From positions 1-19,737 of the forward strand of contig JAXGTD010000080.1 in NCBI GenBank assembly GCA_040775095.1: a stretch of DNA of 19,737 nt. Reading direction: 5' to 3'. This document shows, piece after piece, positions 6,764 to 14,512 of this stretch (its first letter is position 1; every line of letters starts with the position of its first letter). Source of the stretch: JAXGTD01 sp040775095. Its GTDB lineage: Bacteria; Pseudomonadota; Gammaproteobacteria; Chromatiales; Chromatiaceae. The notes below the pieces were generated by a model that did not search any database, was not told the origin of the DNA, and saw only the letters and a program-made list of their open reading frames with translations. The translations under genes were made by a program, and so were the position numbers.

Positions 6764-7252
6764 ATGGCCGTTGACATGTTTATCAAGATCGACGACGTCG
6801 AGGGTGAGGCCCAAGACAAGAAGCACGAGGGGGAGATCGACGTCCTCGCCTGGTCGTGGGGCATGAGCCAGTCCGGCACCATGCATGCCGGCGGCGGAGG
6901 CGGCGGCGGCAAGGTCTCGGTGCAGGACCTGTCGTTCACCAAGTGGATCGACAAGTCATCGGCGGTCCTGATGGAATACTGCGCCAAGGGCAAGCAGTAC
7001 AAAGAGGCGCTGCTGACGGTCCGCAAGGCCGGCGGCGACGATCCCCTGGAATATCTCATCATCACCATGACGGACGTCATCGTCACGTCCATGAGCACCG
7101 GCGGCTCCGGCGGCGAGGATCGGCTCACCGAGAACGTGACGCTGAACTTCGGCGCGGTCAAGACCGAGTATCAGCCACAAAAGCCCGACGGCAGCGCGGA
7201 GGGAGGAAAGGTCGAGTTCGGTTGGGACATCGCCGCCAACGCTCCGCTTTGA
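6764..7252 (+). CDS. hcp: T6SS inner tube protein Hcp (TssD)
   Basis: A 162-residue Hcp. Hcp hexamers stack into the tube propelled by the sheath and can also chaperone effectors in the ring lumen. Family signatures include the opening M-A-V-D-M-F-I-K-I-D-D-V-x-G-E, then D-V-L-A-W-S-W-G-M-S-Q-S-G, the V-Q-D-L-S-F-T-K block, K-E-A-L-L-T-V-R-K-A-G, S-T-G-G-S-G-G-E-D-R-L-T-E-N-V-T-L-N-F and a final F-G-W-D-I-A-A-N. Gly43-Gly49 is an uninterrupted run of seven glycines in the loop after T-M-H-A; glycine-rich versions of this loop occur in the family. RBS AGGAG (6752-6756) is seven bases upstream of ATG 6764. It is set apart from tssC by 269 bp of structured leader and from tagJ by hairpins, which fits separate, high-level expression. 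Confidence 0.98.
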   Translation: MAVDMFIKIDDVEGEAQDKKHEGEIDVLAWSWGMSQSGTMHAGGGGGGGKVSVQDLSFTKWIDKSSAVLMEYCAKGKQYKEALLTVRKAGGDDPLEYLIITMTDVIVTSMSTGGSGGEDRLTENVTLNFGAVKTEYQPQKPDGSAEGGKVEFGWDIAANAPL

Positions 7253-7280
7253 TCCCCGGGGTAACACATGCCTGATGGAG

Positions 7281-7337
7281 GGACGCCTCCCGCGTCCGCG
7301 GCAACCACGCGGGCGCGGCGGGCGACCAGGTCGCCCG
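7281..7337. repeat. hairpin cluster with alternative pairings between hcp and tagJ
   Basis: Three inverted repeats in 57 bases. (A) GGACGC-CTCCC-GCGTCC (7281-7297). (B) CCCGCGT (7289-7295) with ACGCGGG (7307-7313). (C) CGGGCGACCAGGTCGCCCG (7319-7337), perfect with 8 bp around a CAG loop. A and B share bases 7289-7297 and exclude each other, so the transcript can form A+C or B+C. No T-tract follows C. It sits 28 bases after the hcp stop and 22 bases before the tagJ start. Confidence 0.45.
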
Positions 7338-7359
7338 ATCTTGCCTCGAGAGGATGGCC

Positions 7360-8184
7360 ATGCTAGCCGAAGACAAATTGCGCGAAGGCGACCTGGACGC
7401 CGCCTTGCAGCAACTCCAGGCCCAGATTCGAAAACAACCTGCCAACGCGAAGTATCGGGTGTTCCTGTTCCAGCTGCTCGCCGTCCTGGGCGAGTGGCAC
7501 AAGGCACTGACCCAGTTAAACGTCGCCGCGGAGCTCGACGCCGGTACGCTTGCGATGGCCAGCACCTACCGCGACGCGGTACAGGTCGAGGTCCTGCGGG
7601 CAGAGATCTTCGCCGGCAGGCGCGATCCGGTGGTGCTTGGCGAGCCACGGCAATGGATCGCGCTGCTCGTCGAGTCCCTGCGCGTCGCCGGTCTCGGCCA
7701 GGCGGCGCAGTCCGAGCGGCTGCGCGCCGAGGCATTCGAGCTCGCACCGGCAACGGCAGGCGAGATCGACGGCGAGCCGTTCGCCTGGATTGCCGACGCC
7801 GACACGCGTCTCGGTCCCATCCTGGAGACCATATTGAACGGCCGTTACACCTGGGTGCCGTTTCAACATATCCGCTCGATTCAGCTCGAAGAGCCGGTCG
7901 ACCTGCGCGATCTGGTCTGGGCGGCGGCTCACATCACCTGGACCAACGGCGGCGAGGCCGTCGCGCTGGTCCCGGCCCGGTATCCCGGGTCCGAGGCCAG
8001 CGCGGATGCGCGCATCCGGCTGGCCCGCCGCACCGAATGGATGGAGCCGACGCCGGGGCAATTCGTCGGTCTGGGCCAACGCATGCTCGCCACCGATCAG
8101 GGCGAATACCCGCTCCTGGGCGTGCGGCAGATCAAGCTCGACACGCCGGAATCGCCTGACGCTGGAGTGAGCGCGGATGGCTGA
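7360..8184 (+). CDS. tagJ: T6SS accessory protein TagJ (ImpE / HsiE family)
   Basis: A 274-residue ImpE-family protein (COG4455 type). In the HSI-I system TagJ binds the sheath subunit TssB and is thought to help ClpV-mediated sheath handling. The N-terminal third is helical and TPR-like (L-R-E-G-D-L-D-A-A-L-Q-Q-L-Q-A-Q-I-R, then the F-L-F-Q-L-L-A-V-L-G-E-W-H-K-A-L-x-Q-L block). The family core follows: Y-R-D-A-V-Q-V-E-V-L-R-A, A-W-I-A-D-A-D-T-R-L-G-P-I-L-E, G-R-Y-T-W-V-P-F and P-x-D-L-R-D-L-V-W. Two ATGs, 7354 and 7360, are in frame; GAGAGG (7348-7353) touches the first but lies six bases before the second, so 7360 is preferred. Its end overlaps the start of tssE by 8 bp, implying coupled translation. 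Confidence 0.9.
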   Translation: MLAEDKLREGDLDAALQQLQAQIRKQPANAKYRVFLFQLLAVLGEWHKALTQLNVAAELDAGTLAMASTYRDAVQVEVLRAEIFAGRRDPVVLGEPRQWIALLVESLRVAGLGQAAQSERLRAEAFELAPATAGEIDGEPFAWIADADTRLGPILETILNGRYTWVPFQHIRSIQLEEPVDLRDLVWAAAHITWTNGGEAVALVPARYPGSEASADARIRLARRTEWMEPTPGQFVGLGQRMLATDQGEYPLLGVRQIKLDTPESPDAGVSADG

Positions 8185-8689
8185 CCTCACACCGAAGGAG
8201 CGACTGCAACCCTCACTGCTCGACCGTCTCACCGACAATGCCCCCAGCCAGACCCAGGAGTCGCGCGACGACCGGGTGTTGTCGCCGCGACGGCTCAAGG
8301 CGTCGGTGCTGCGCGACCTGACCTGGCTCTTGAACACCTGCGACCTGGCCTCGGCCCGGGATCTCGCCCCCTATCCCGAGGTGGTGCAGTCCGTGCTCAA
8401 CTTTGGCCTGCCGGACCTGGCAGGGCGAAACGTCTCGGGGATGGATATCCCGACACTCGAGCGCGAGCTGCGCCGCGCGATCCTGCGTTTCGAGCCGCGT
8501 ATCCTGCGCCAGACCCTGGTCGTTCGCGCCGTTGTCGACGAGTCCCACATGAGCCACAACGCCATTCGCTTCGACATCGAGGGCGAGCTGTGGGGGCAAC
8601 CGCTGCCGCAACAGCTCTACCTGAAGACCGAGGTCGACCTGGAGTCCGGTGACGTGGCCGTGTTCGAGGCATCGGCGATGGGGGCCTGA
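8177..8689 (+). CDS. tssE: T6SS baseplate protein TssE (gp25-like)
   Basis: A 170-residue TssE, the gp25-like lysozyme-fold baseplate subunit that joins the wedge to the first sheath ring. Recognisable are the N-terminal L-x-P-S-L-L-D-R-L-x-D, the S-V-L-R-D-L-x-W-L-L-N segment, the Y-P-E-V-V-Q-S-V-L-N-F-G-L-P-D-L-A-G signature, L-E-R-E-L-R-x-A-I-L-R-F-E-P-R-I-L, and a C-terminal strand block with R-F-D-I-E-G-E-L-W. ATG 8177 lies inside the last codons of tagJ; GGAGTG (8163-8168) is eight bases upstream. Seven bases separate its stop from tssF. The length is usual and there are no anomalies. Confidence 0.95.
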   Translation: MADLTPKERLQPSLLDRLTDNAPSQTQESRDDRVLSPRRLKASVLRDLTWLLNTCDLASARDLAPYPEVVQSVLNFGLPDLAGRNVSGMDIPTLERELRRAILRFEPRILRQTLVVRAVVDESHMSHNAIRFDIEGELWGQPLPQQLYLKTEVDLESGDVAVFEASAMGA

Positions 8690-8696
8690 TCCAGAC

Positions 8697-10574
8697 ATGG
8701 ACCCCCGCCTGCTCGCCCACTACAACCGCGAGCTCCAGCACCTTCGAGGCATGGGTGGGGAGTTCGCGGCCGAGTTTCCCAAGATCGCCGCCCGTCTCGG
8801 CCTCAGCGGCTTCGAGTGCGCCGACCCCTATGTCGAGCGACTGCTGGAGGGGTTCGCCTTCCTTGCGGCGCGGGTTCAGCTGAAGATCGAGGACGAGTTC
8901 CCTGCCTTCACGCAGCACCTGCTCGAGATGGTCTACCCGCACTACCTCGCGCCGACCCCATCGATGGCCGTCGTTCAGCTGCAGCCCGATCCGAACGAGG
9001 GCGCGCTGGCCGCGGGCTTTAGGATCCCGCGCGACTCGGCGCTGCGCAGCACGCTGGGCAAGGGAGAGCAGACCGCGTGCGAGTACCGCACCGCCCAGGA
9101 CACGGTGCTCTGGCCCATCGAGATCACGCAGGCGGAGTACTTCAGCAACGCCGGTCCGGTCGCCAAGACCGACCTGCCGGCGTTGAATCGGACCAAGGCC
9201 GGCATTCGGCTGCGCCTGCGCGCCACCGCCGGTCTGAACCTGTGCGATCTGGATCTGGACCAACTCGTGCTCTTCCTGCAGGGCGGCGACGAGGTACCTT
9301 TTGCCCTCTACGAACAGCTCACGGCCAACCCGCTCGGGGTGCTGATACAGCCCCTGCCCCGGCCCCTGCCCTGGCTCCACGAGCTACCCGGCCGTGCGCT
9401 GAAACCGCTCGGGTTCTCCGCTCACGAGGCGCTGCTGCCCTATCCATTGGCCTCGTTCCAGGGTTATCGGAACCTGCACGAGTATTTCGCATTCCCCGAA
9501 CGTTTTTTGTTCGTGGCCCTCGACGGGCTGGCCCCCTCGCTCGCACGCATCGGCGCACCCGAGGTGGACATCATCGTACTCCTGCCCACGCGCACGAGGG
9601 CACTCGACGGCGTCCTCGACGCGAGCCACTTCGCGCTGCACTGCACCCCGGCAATCAACCTGTTTCCCAAGCGCTGCGACCGTATCCATCTCGACAAGGG
9701 CGGCCCCGAATACCATGTGATCCCCGATCGGACCCGCCCCATGGACTTCGAGGTCTATCGTGTCGATGGGGTGACCGGCTACGGCACATCCAATGCCACG
9801 TCGCGCGCGTTTCGCCCCTTCTACGCGGCAACCGACCTCGCACATCCGAATGACAAGCCCGCCTATTACAGCGTTCATCGCATGCCGCGACGGGCCTCCT
9901 CCGCGCAACGCCGCCATGGTCCGCGCTCCAGCTACCTGGGCAGCGAGCTCTACGTCAATCTGGTCGACGCCGCCTCGGCACCCTGGGCGGCCGAGCTGCG
10001 CCAGCTCGGTGTCACCTGTCTGTGCACCAACCGCGATCTGCCGCTGCAGATGCCGGTGGGCGTCGGCAAGACCGATTTCTCGCTGGAGTCCGGGGCGCCG
10101 GTACAGTCGGTCCAGGTGCGGGCCGGACCGACCGCGCCAACGCCCTCTTATGCCCACGGCGACACCGCGTGGAGGCTGATCAGCCACCTGTCGCTGAACT
10201 ACCTGTCCATCACCGATACCGAGGGCGGGACCGGCGCGGGTGCGTTGCGCGAGCTGCTGGCCCTGTACGCGGACCTCACCACCGCCGGCACGCGCCACCA
10301 GCTCGACGGCATCCGCGGCGTCGCGTCCCGGCCGATCACACGCCGACTACCGGGGGTGCGCCCAATCACTTACGCCCGCGGCGTGGAGATCACGCTGGAC
10401 CTCGACGAGAGTGCCTTCGAAGGCACTGGCGCCTACCTGTTGGGCGCGGTGCTCGAGCGCTTCTTCGCCCGTTACGCGTCCGTCAACGGCTTCACCGAGA
10501 CCGTCCTGACAACCCCCGAACGCGGAGAGCTGAAGCGATGGCCGGCGACCATCGGTCTGCGCCCGATCCTCTAG
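8697..10574 (+). CDS. tssF: T6SS baseplate wedge protein TssF
   Basis: A 625-residue TssF (VasA/ImpG family), which with TssG forms the (TssF)2-TssG wedge of the cytoplasmic baseplate. The diagnostic N-terminus is complete: L-A-H-Y-N-R-E-L-Q-H-L-R, E-F-A-A-E-F-P-K-I-A-A-R-L-G-L, D-P-Y-V-E-R-L-L-E-G-F-A-F-L-A-A-R and F-x-Q-H-L-L-E-M-V-Y-P-H-Y-L-A-P-T-P-S-M. Later blocks include N-L-F-P-K-R-C-D-R-I, P-x-Y-H-V-I-P-D-R, and the C-terminal G-V-E-I-T-L-D-L-D-E and V-L-E-R-F-F-A-R-Y-A-S-V-N-x-F-T-E. ATG 8697 begins seven bases after tssE; the open frame upstream of it is just readthrough of tssE in another frame. The 3' end overlaps tssG by 37 bp. Confidence 0.97.
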   Translation: MDPRLLAHYNRELQHLRGMGGEFAAEFPKIAARLGLSGFECADPYVERLLEGFAFLAARVQLKIEDEFPAFTQHLLEMVYPHYLAPTPSMAVVQLQPDPNEGALAAGFRIPRDSALRSTLGKGEQTACEYRTAQDTVLWPIEITQAEYFSNAGPVAKTDLPALNRTKAGIRLRLRATAGLNLCDLDLDQLVLFLQGGDEVPFALYEQLTANPLGVLIQPLPRPLPWLHELPGRALKPLGFSAHEALLPYPLASFQGYRNLHEYFAFPERFLFVALDGLAPSLARIGAPEVDIIVLLPTRTRALDGVLDASHFALHCTPAINLFPKRCDRIHLDKGGPEYHVIPDRTRPMDFEVYRVDGVTGYGTSNATSRAFRPFYAATDLAHPNDKPAYYSVHRMPRRASSAQRRHGPRSSYLGSELYVNLVDAASAPWAAELRQLGVTCLCTNRDLPLQMPVGVGKTDFSLESGAPVQSVQVRAGPTAPTPSYAHGDTAWRLISHLSLNYLSITDTEGGTGAGALRELLALYADLTTAGTRHQLDGIRGVASRPITRRLPGVRPITYARGVEITLDLDESAFEGTGAYLLGAVLERFFARYASVNGFTETVLTTPERGELKRWPATIGLRPIL

Positions 10575-11629
10575 CGCTGCTGGCGGAGCTGGAGCGCGAG
10601 CCCTGGCGCTTTGGCTTCCTGCAGACGCTGCGGCAGCTTGAATGCCTGCAGCCGGATCGACCGCGCATCGCCAGCTCGGCGAAGGCCTCGGACGACCCGA
10701 TCCGGCTCGGGCAAACGCCGTCGATGCTGTTTGCCCCGGCCGAGCTCGCGGCGCTGCAGCGGCGCGAGGCCGGACGGATGCCACGGCTGTTGGTCCATTT
10801 TCTCGGACTCCTCGGGCCCAATGGCCCACTGCCACTGCACCTGACGGACTATGCGCGTGATCGGATGCGAAACAGCGCCGATCCCACCTTCGCCCGCTTT
10901 CTCGATCTGTTCAATCACCGCATGCTCGGGCTGTTCTATCGCGCCTGGGGACAGGCCCAGCCGGCGGTCAGTTTCGATCGTCCCGACGGGCATCGATTCG
11001 GCGTCTACCTCGGCGCCCTGCAGGGCCTGGGCCTGCCGAGCGATCGCAACCGGGACGCGATGCCAGACCTGCTCAGGCTCCACTACACCGGTCACCTCGC
11101 GTGCCAGACCCGACACCCCGAGGGGCTGCGCTCGATCCTGTGCGGATTCCTCGGGCTCCCGGTCCAGATCGAGGAGTTTATCGGCCACTGGCTGATGCTG
11201 CCCGCCAACTACTGCTGGCGTCTGGGCGAGTCACCGCAGACCGGCGCGCTCGGACAGACGACCTCCATCGGCGCCCGGGTCTGGGATCATCAGTCCAAGT
11301 TTCGCATCCGTGTGGGCCCCCTGGGCCTGGCCGACTACCAGCGCCTGCTGCCCGGGGGCGAGAGCCTGACCCGCATCAAGGCGATCGTGCACCACTACCT
11401 CGGCGGCCAATTGATTTGGGACCTGAACCCGGTACTCAAGCAGCCCGAGGTCCCCGAGATCCGACTGGGCCAAGCCGGACGCCTGGGTTGGACCACCTGG
11501 CTGATGAGCCGCCCGCTGGGCCGGCTTGGCGACGATCTCAAGCTCGACCCCGGCATCAGCGACCCCAAGCCACATCCGCCGCGGCCGGCAACCGGACCGG
11601 TCGCGCCCACCAGAGGAACCGCATCATGA
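10538..11629 (+). CDS. tssG: T6SS baseplate wedge protein TssG
   Basis: A 363-residue TssG (VasB/ImpH family), the partner of TssF in the baseplate wedge. The family opening P-W-R-F-G-F-L-Q-T-L-R-Q-L-E lies at about residues 22-35. It is followed by a P-I-R-L-G-Q-x-P-S-M-L-F-A-P-A-E block, the G-L-L-G-P-N-G-P-L-P-L-H-L-T-D-Y segment, D-L-F-N-H-R-M-L-G-L-F-Y-R-A-W, and the C-terminal G-D-x-x-x-D-x-G-like end that is rich in proline. ATG 10538 was picked because family similarity begins just after it and GGAGAG (10524-10529) precedes it by eight bases; it lies inside the last 37 bp of tssF. The stop overlaps the clpV start as ATGA, so tssF, tssG and clpV form one translationally coupled block. 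Confidence 0.95.
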   Translation: MAGDHRSAPDPLALLAELEREPWRFGFLQTLRQLECLQPDRPRIASSAKASDDPIRLGQTPSMLFAPAELAALQRREAGRMPRLLVHFLGLLGPNGPLPLHLTDYARDRMRNSADPTFARFLDLFNHRMLGLFYRAWGQAQPAVSFDRPDGHRFGVYLGALQGLGLPSDRNRDAMPDLLRLHYTGHLACQTRHPEGLRSILCGFLGLPVQIEEFIGHWLMLPANYCWRLGESPQTGALGQTTSIGARVWDHQSKFRIRVGPLGLADYQRLLPGGESLTRIKAIVHHYLGGQLIWDLNPVLKQPEVPEIRLGQAGRLGWTTWLMSRPLGRLGDDLKLDPGISDPKPHPPRPATGPVAPTRGTAS

Positions 11630-14370
11630 CCGAGATCAGCCGCGCGGCCCTGTTCGGCAAGCTCAATCCGCTCGCCTACAAGGCCATCGAGGGCGCTACC
11701 GTGTTCTGCAAGATGCGGGGCAACCCATACGTCGAGCTCGTCCACTGGCTGCACCAGATCCTGCAGAACCAGGACTCGGATCTGCATCGGATCATCCGCC
11801 AGTTCGATCTGGACCCGGCCCGGCTGGCCAAGGACTTCACCGACGCGCTGGACCGGCTGCCGCGCGGCTCGCGTTCCATTGCCGATCTGTCCTCCGACGT
11901 CGAGGAGGCGGTCGAGCGCGGCTGGGTCTACGGGACGCTGATGTTTGGTGAGTCCCAGGTACGCACCGGACACCTGGTGGTCGGGCTCCTGAAGACCCGC
12001 GGGCTGCGCAACGCGCTGATCGGCATCTCACGTCAATTCGAAAAGATCGGTACCGACACCCTCACCGAGGGGTTTGCACGGCTCCTCGGCGATTCCCCCG
12101 AGAACCGCATGGGGAGCAGTGACGGCTTCCAGGTCGGCGGCGCCGCCGCCCCCGGCGAGGCGAGCGGCGCCATCGCACCCGCCCAGATGGGGAAGCAGGA
12201 GGCGCTCAAGCAGTTCTCGATCGACCTCACCGAGCGTGCCCGCAAGGGCGAGCTCGATCCCATCGTCGGCCGCGACGAGGAGATCCGCCAGATCGTGGAC
12301 ATCCTGATGCGCCGGCGCCAGAACAACCCGATCCTGACCGGTGAGGCCGGCGTCGGAAAGACCGCCGTGGTCGAGGGGTTCGCGCTGCGCATCGCCTCCG
12401 GTGACGTGCCGCCGCCGTTGCGCGAGGTGACGCTGCGCACGCTCGACGTGGGTCTACTCCAGGCGGGCGCCAGCATGAAGGGCGAGTTCGAGAACCGCCT
12501 GCGCCAGGTCATCGACGAGGTCCAGACCTCACCGAAGCCCATCATCCTGTTCATCGACGAGGCGCACACGCTGATCGGGGCCGGGGGTAGCGCCGGCACC
12601 GGCGATGCGGCCAATCTGCTCAAGCCCGCCCTCGCCCGCGGCAAGCTGCGCACCGTCGCCGCGACCACCTGGAGCGAGTACAAGAAATACATCGAGAAGG
12701 ATCCGGCGCTGACCCGGCGCTTCCAGGTCGTTCAGGTCGACGAGCCCAGCGAGGAAAAGGCCATCCTGATGGCCCGCGGCGTCGCCTCGACACTGGAGCA
12801 ACACCATCGCGTGCAGGTACTCGACGAGGGACTGGAGTCCGCGGTGCGTCTGTCCCATCGCTACATCCCCGCGCGGCAACTGCCGGACAAGGCGGTCAGC
12901 CTGCTCGATACCGCCTGCGCCCGGGTCGCGATCAGCCAGAGCGCGGTGCCCGGCGAGGTCGAGGACTGCCGCCGCCAGATCGAGGCGCTCGACACCGAGC
13001 TGGCCATCATCGCACGCGAGACCGCGGTCGGCGTCGAGACCGCGGAGCGCGAGGCCTCGGCCCAAGAGAAGCGGGCCGCGGCGCAGGAATGGCTCGGCGA
13101 GCTGGAGTCGCGCTGGCAGGCCGAGGGCCAGCTGGTGCAGGACATCCTCTCGCTGCGCGCGCGCCTGCGCGGCCAGGCCGCCCCGGTCGAGGGCACCGGC
13201 AGCGCGCTGGAGAAGGCCGCCGAGTCGGCACCGGCGGCGCAGGCCGTACCAGACGAGCCGCCCGCGCTGACCGACGAGGAACGGGCCGAGACGCTGCAGC
13301 AATTGCGCGGGCTGCAGGCGCAACTGCATACACTGCAGGGCGACAGTCCGCTCATCCTGCCCAGCGTCGACAGCCAGGCGGTTGCATCGGTCGTCGCCGA
13401 CTGGACCGGAATCCCGGTTGGCCGCATGGTCAAGGACGAGGTGCAGGCCGTGCTGAATCTCGCCGAGACCCTGAACAAACGCGTGATCGGCCAACGTCAC
13501 GCGCTGGACATGATCGCGCGGCGCATCCAGACCTCACGCGCCCGGCTGGACAACCCCAGCAAGCCCATCGGCGTATTCCTGCTTGCCGGCCCGTCAGGTG
13601 TCGGCAAGACCGAGACCGGCCTGGCCCTCGCCGAGGCCCTCTACGGTGGCGAGCAGAACATCATCACCATCAACATGAGCGAGTTCCAGGAGGCCCACAG
13701 CGTCTCGACACTGAAGGGCTCGCCCCCGGGCTATGTCGGCTACGGCGAGGGCGGTATCCTCACCGAGGCGGTGCGGCGCAAGCCCTACAGCGTGGTGCTG
13801 CTCGACGAGGTGGAGAAGGCGCACCCGGACGTGCACGAGATCTTCTTCCAGGTGTTCGACAAGGGGTGGATGGAGGACGCGGAGGGGCGCCACATCGACT
13901 TCCGCAACACCCTGATCCTGCTCACCACCAATGTCGGCACGGAGCTGATCATGGGCCTGTGCCAGGATCCGGACCTGATGCCCGAGCCCGAGGGCATCGC
14001 CACCGCGCTGCGCGAGCCATTCCTGAAGACCTTCCCGGCGGCGCTGCTCGGGCGGCTCGTCGCGATCCCTTACTACCCGCTCAACGACGAGATGCTCGCC
14101 GCGATCATCCGGCTGCAGCTGGGCCGTATCGTGCGCCGCATCGCCGAGCATCATCGCATCCCGCTCGAATACAACGAAGCGGTGGTCAAGCTCATCGCCG
14201 AACGCTGCGCCGAGGTCGAGAGCGGCGCCCGCGTCGTCGACGCCATCCTGACCAACACGGTGCTCCCGGAGATCAGCCGCGAGTTGCTGACCCGCACCAT
14301 GGAGGGCCGGGCGGTCGGTCGCATCGGCATCGATGTCGGCGACGAGGGATTCAGCTACAGTTTCGACTGA
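11626..14370 (+). CDS. clpV: T6SS AAA+ ATPase ClpV (TssH)
   Basis: A 914-residue Hsp100/ClpB-type double AAA+ ATPase that disassembles contracted TssBC sheath for reuse. The N-domain (about 1-160) carries L-F-G-K-L-N-P-L-A-Y-K-A-I-E, typical of ClpV. D1 has Walker A G239-E-A-G-V-G-K-T246, Walker B L308-F-I-D-E312 and the arginine pair in A-L-T-R-R-F-Q. D2 has Walker A G655-P-S-G-V-G-K-T662 and Walker B V724-L-L-D-E728, plus the pore-side G-S-P-P-G-Y-V-G-Y. Between D1 and D2 is the coiled-coil M-domain, followed by an Ala/Pro/Glu-rich stretch (about residues 516-548) that seems to lengthen the linker and helps explain a size slightly above most ClpVs. The start overlaps the tssG stop (ATGA). 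Confidence 0.98.
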   Translation: MTEISRAALFGKLNPLAYKAIEGATVFCKMRGNPYVELVHWLHQILQNQDSDLHRIIRQFDLDPARLAKDFTDALDRLPRGSRSIADLSSDVEEAVERGWVYGTLMFGESQVRTGHLVVGLLKTRGLRNALIGISRQFEKIGTDTLTEGFARLLGDSPENRMGSSDGFQVGGAAAPGEASGAIAPAQMGKQEALKQFSIDLTERARKGELDPIVGRDEEIRQIVDILMRRRQNNPILTGEAGVGKTAVVEGFALRIASGDVPPPLREVTLRTLDVGLLQAGASMKGEFENRLRQVIDEVQTSPKPIILFIDEAHTLIGAGGSAGTGDAANLLKPALARGKLRTVAATTWSEYKKYIEKDPALTRRFQVVQVDEPSEEKAILMARGVASTLEQHHRVQVLDEGLESAVRLSHRYIPARQLPDKAVSLLDTACARVAISQSAVPGEVEDCRRQIEALDTELAIIARETAVGVETAEREASAQEKRAAAQEWLGELESRWQAEGQLVQDILSLRARLRGQAAPVEGTGSALEKAAESAPAAQAVPDEPPALTDEERAETLQQLRGLQAQLHTLQGDSPLILPSVDSQAVASVVADWTGIPVGRMVKDEVQAVLNLAETLNKRVIGQRHALDMIARRIQTSRARLDNPSKPIGVFLLAGPSGVGKTETGLALAEALYGGEQNIITINMSEFQEAHSVSTLKGSPPGYVGYGEGGILTEAVRRKPYSVVLLDEVEKAHPDVHEIFFQVFDKGWMEDAEGRHIDFRNTLILLTTNVGTELIMGLCQDPDLMPEPEGIATALREPFLKTFPAALLGRLVAIPYYPLNDEMLAAIIRLQLGRIVRRIAEHHRIPLEYNEAVVKLIAERCAEVESGARVVDAILTNTVLPEISRELLTRTMEGRAVGRIGIDVGDEGFSYSFD

Positions 14371-14465
14371 TGATGCCGTGCCGGGCGCGCGGCGCGAGCT
14401 CCTCGGCCGTGCGTTCACGCGCCCGGTCTCGGAGGCTTGCCGCGCACGCCCGCCCCACGGCATCA
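14371..14465. repeat. nested inverted repeats in the clpV-vgrG gap
   Basis: An outer perfect 10-bp inverted repeat, TGATGCCGTG (14371-14380) with CACGGCATCA (14456-14465), begins on the base after the clpV stop. Directly inside it, with no unpaired base on the 5' side, is a perfect 9-bp repeat CCGGGCGCG (14381-14389) with CGCGCCCGG (14418-14426). The two could stack coaxially. About 47 bases remain between the outer stem and the vgrG ATG. There is no T-tract, so it is not a plain terminator. Confidence 0.5.
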
Positions 14466-14512
14466 GGTTTCGACGATGTCCCATCCGATGGTCCTCCAGC
14501 AGAGATCCCACC

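Noticed and set aside
6881..6912. Seven consecutive glycine codons in hcp as a possible expansion or frameshift hotspot
   Set aside because: Codons are mixed GGC/GGA, the frame is intact, and glycine-rich versions of this Hcp loop are normal for the family.
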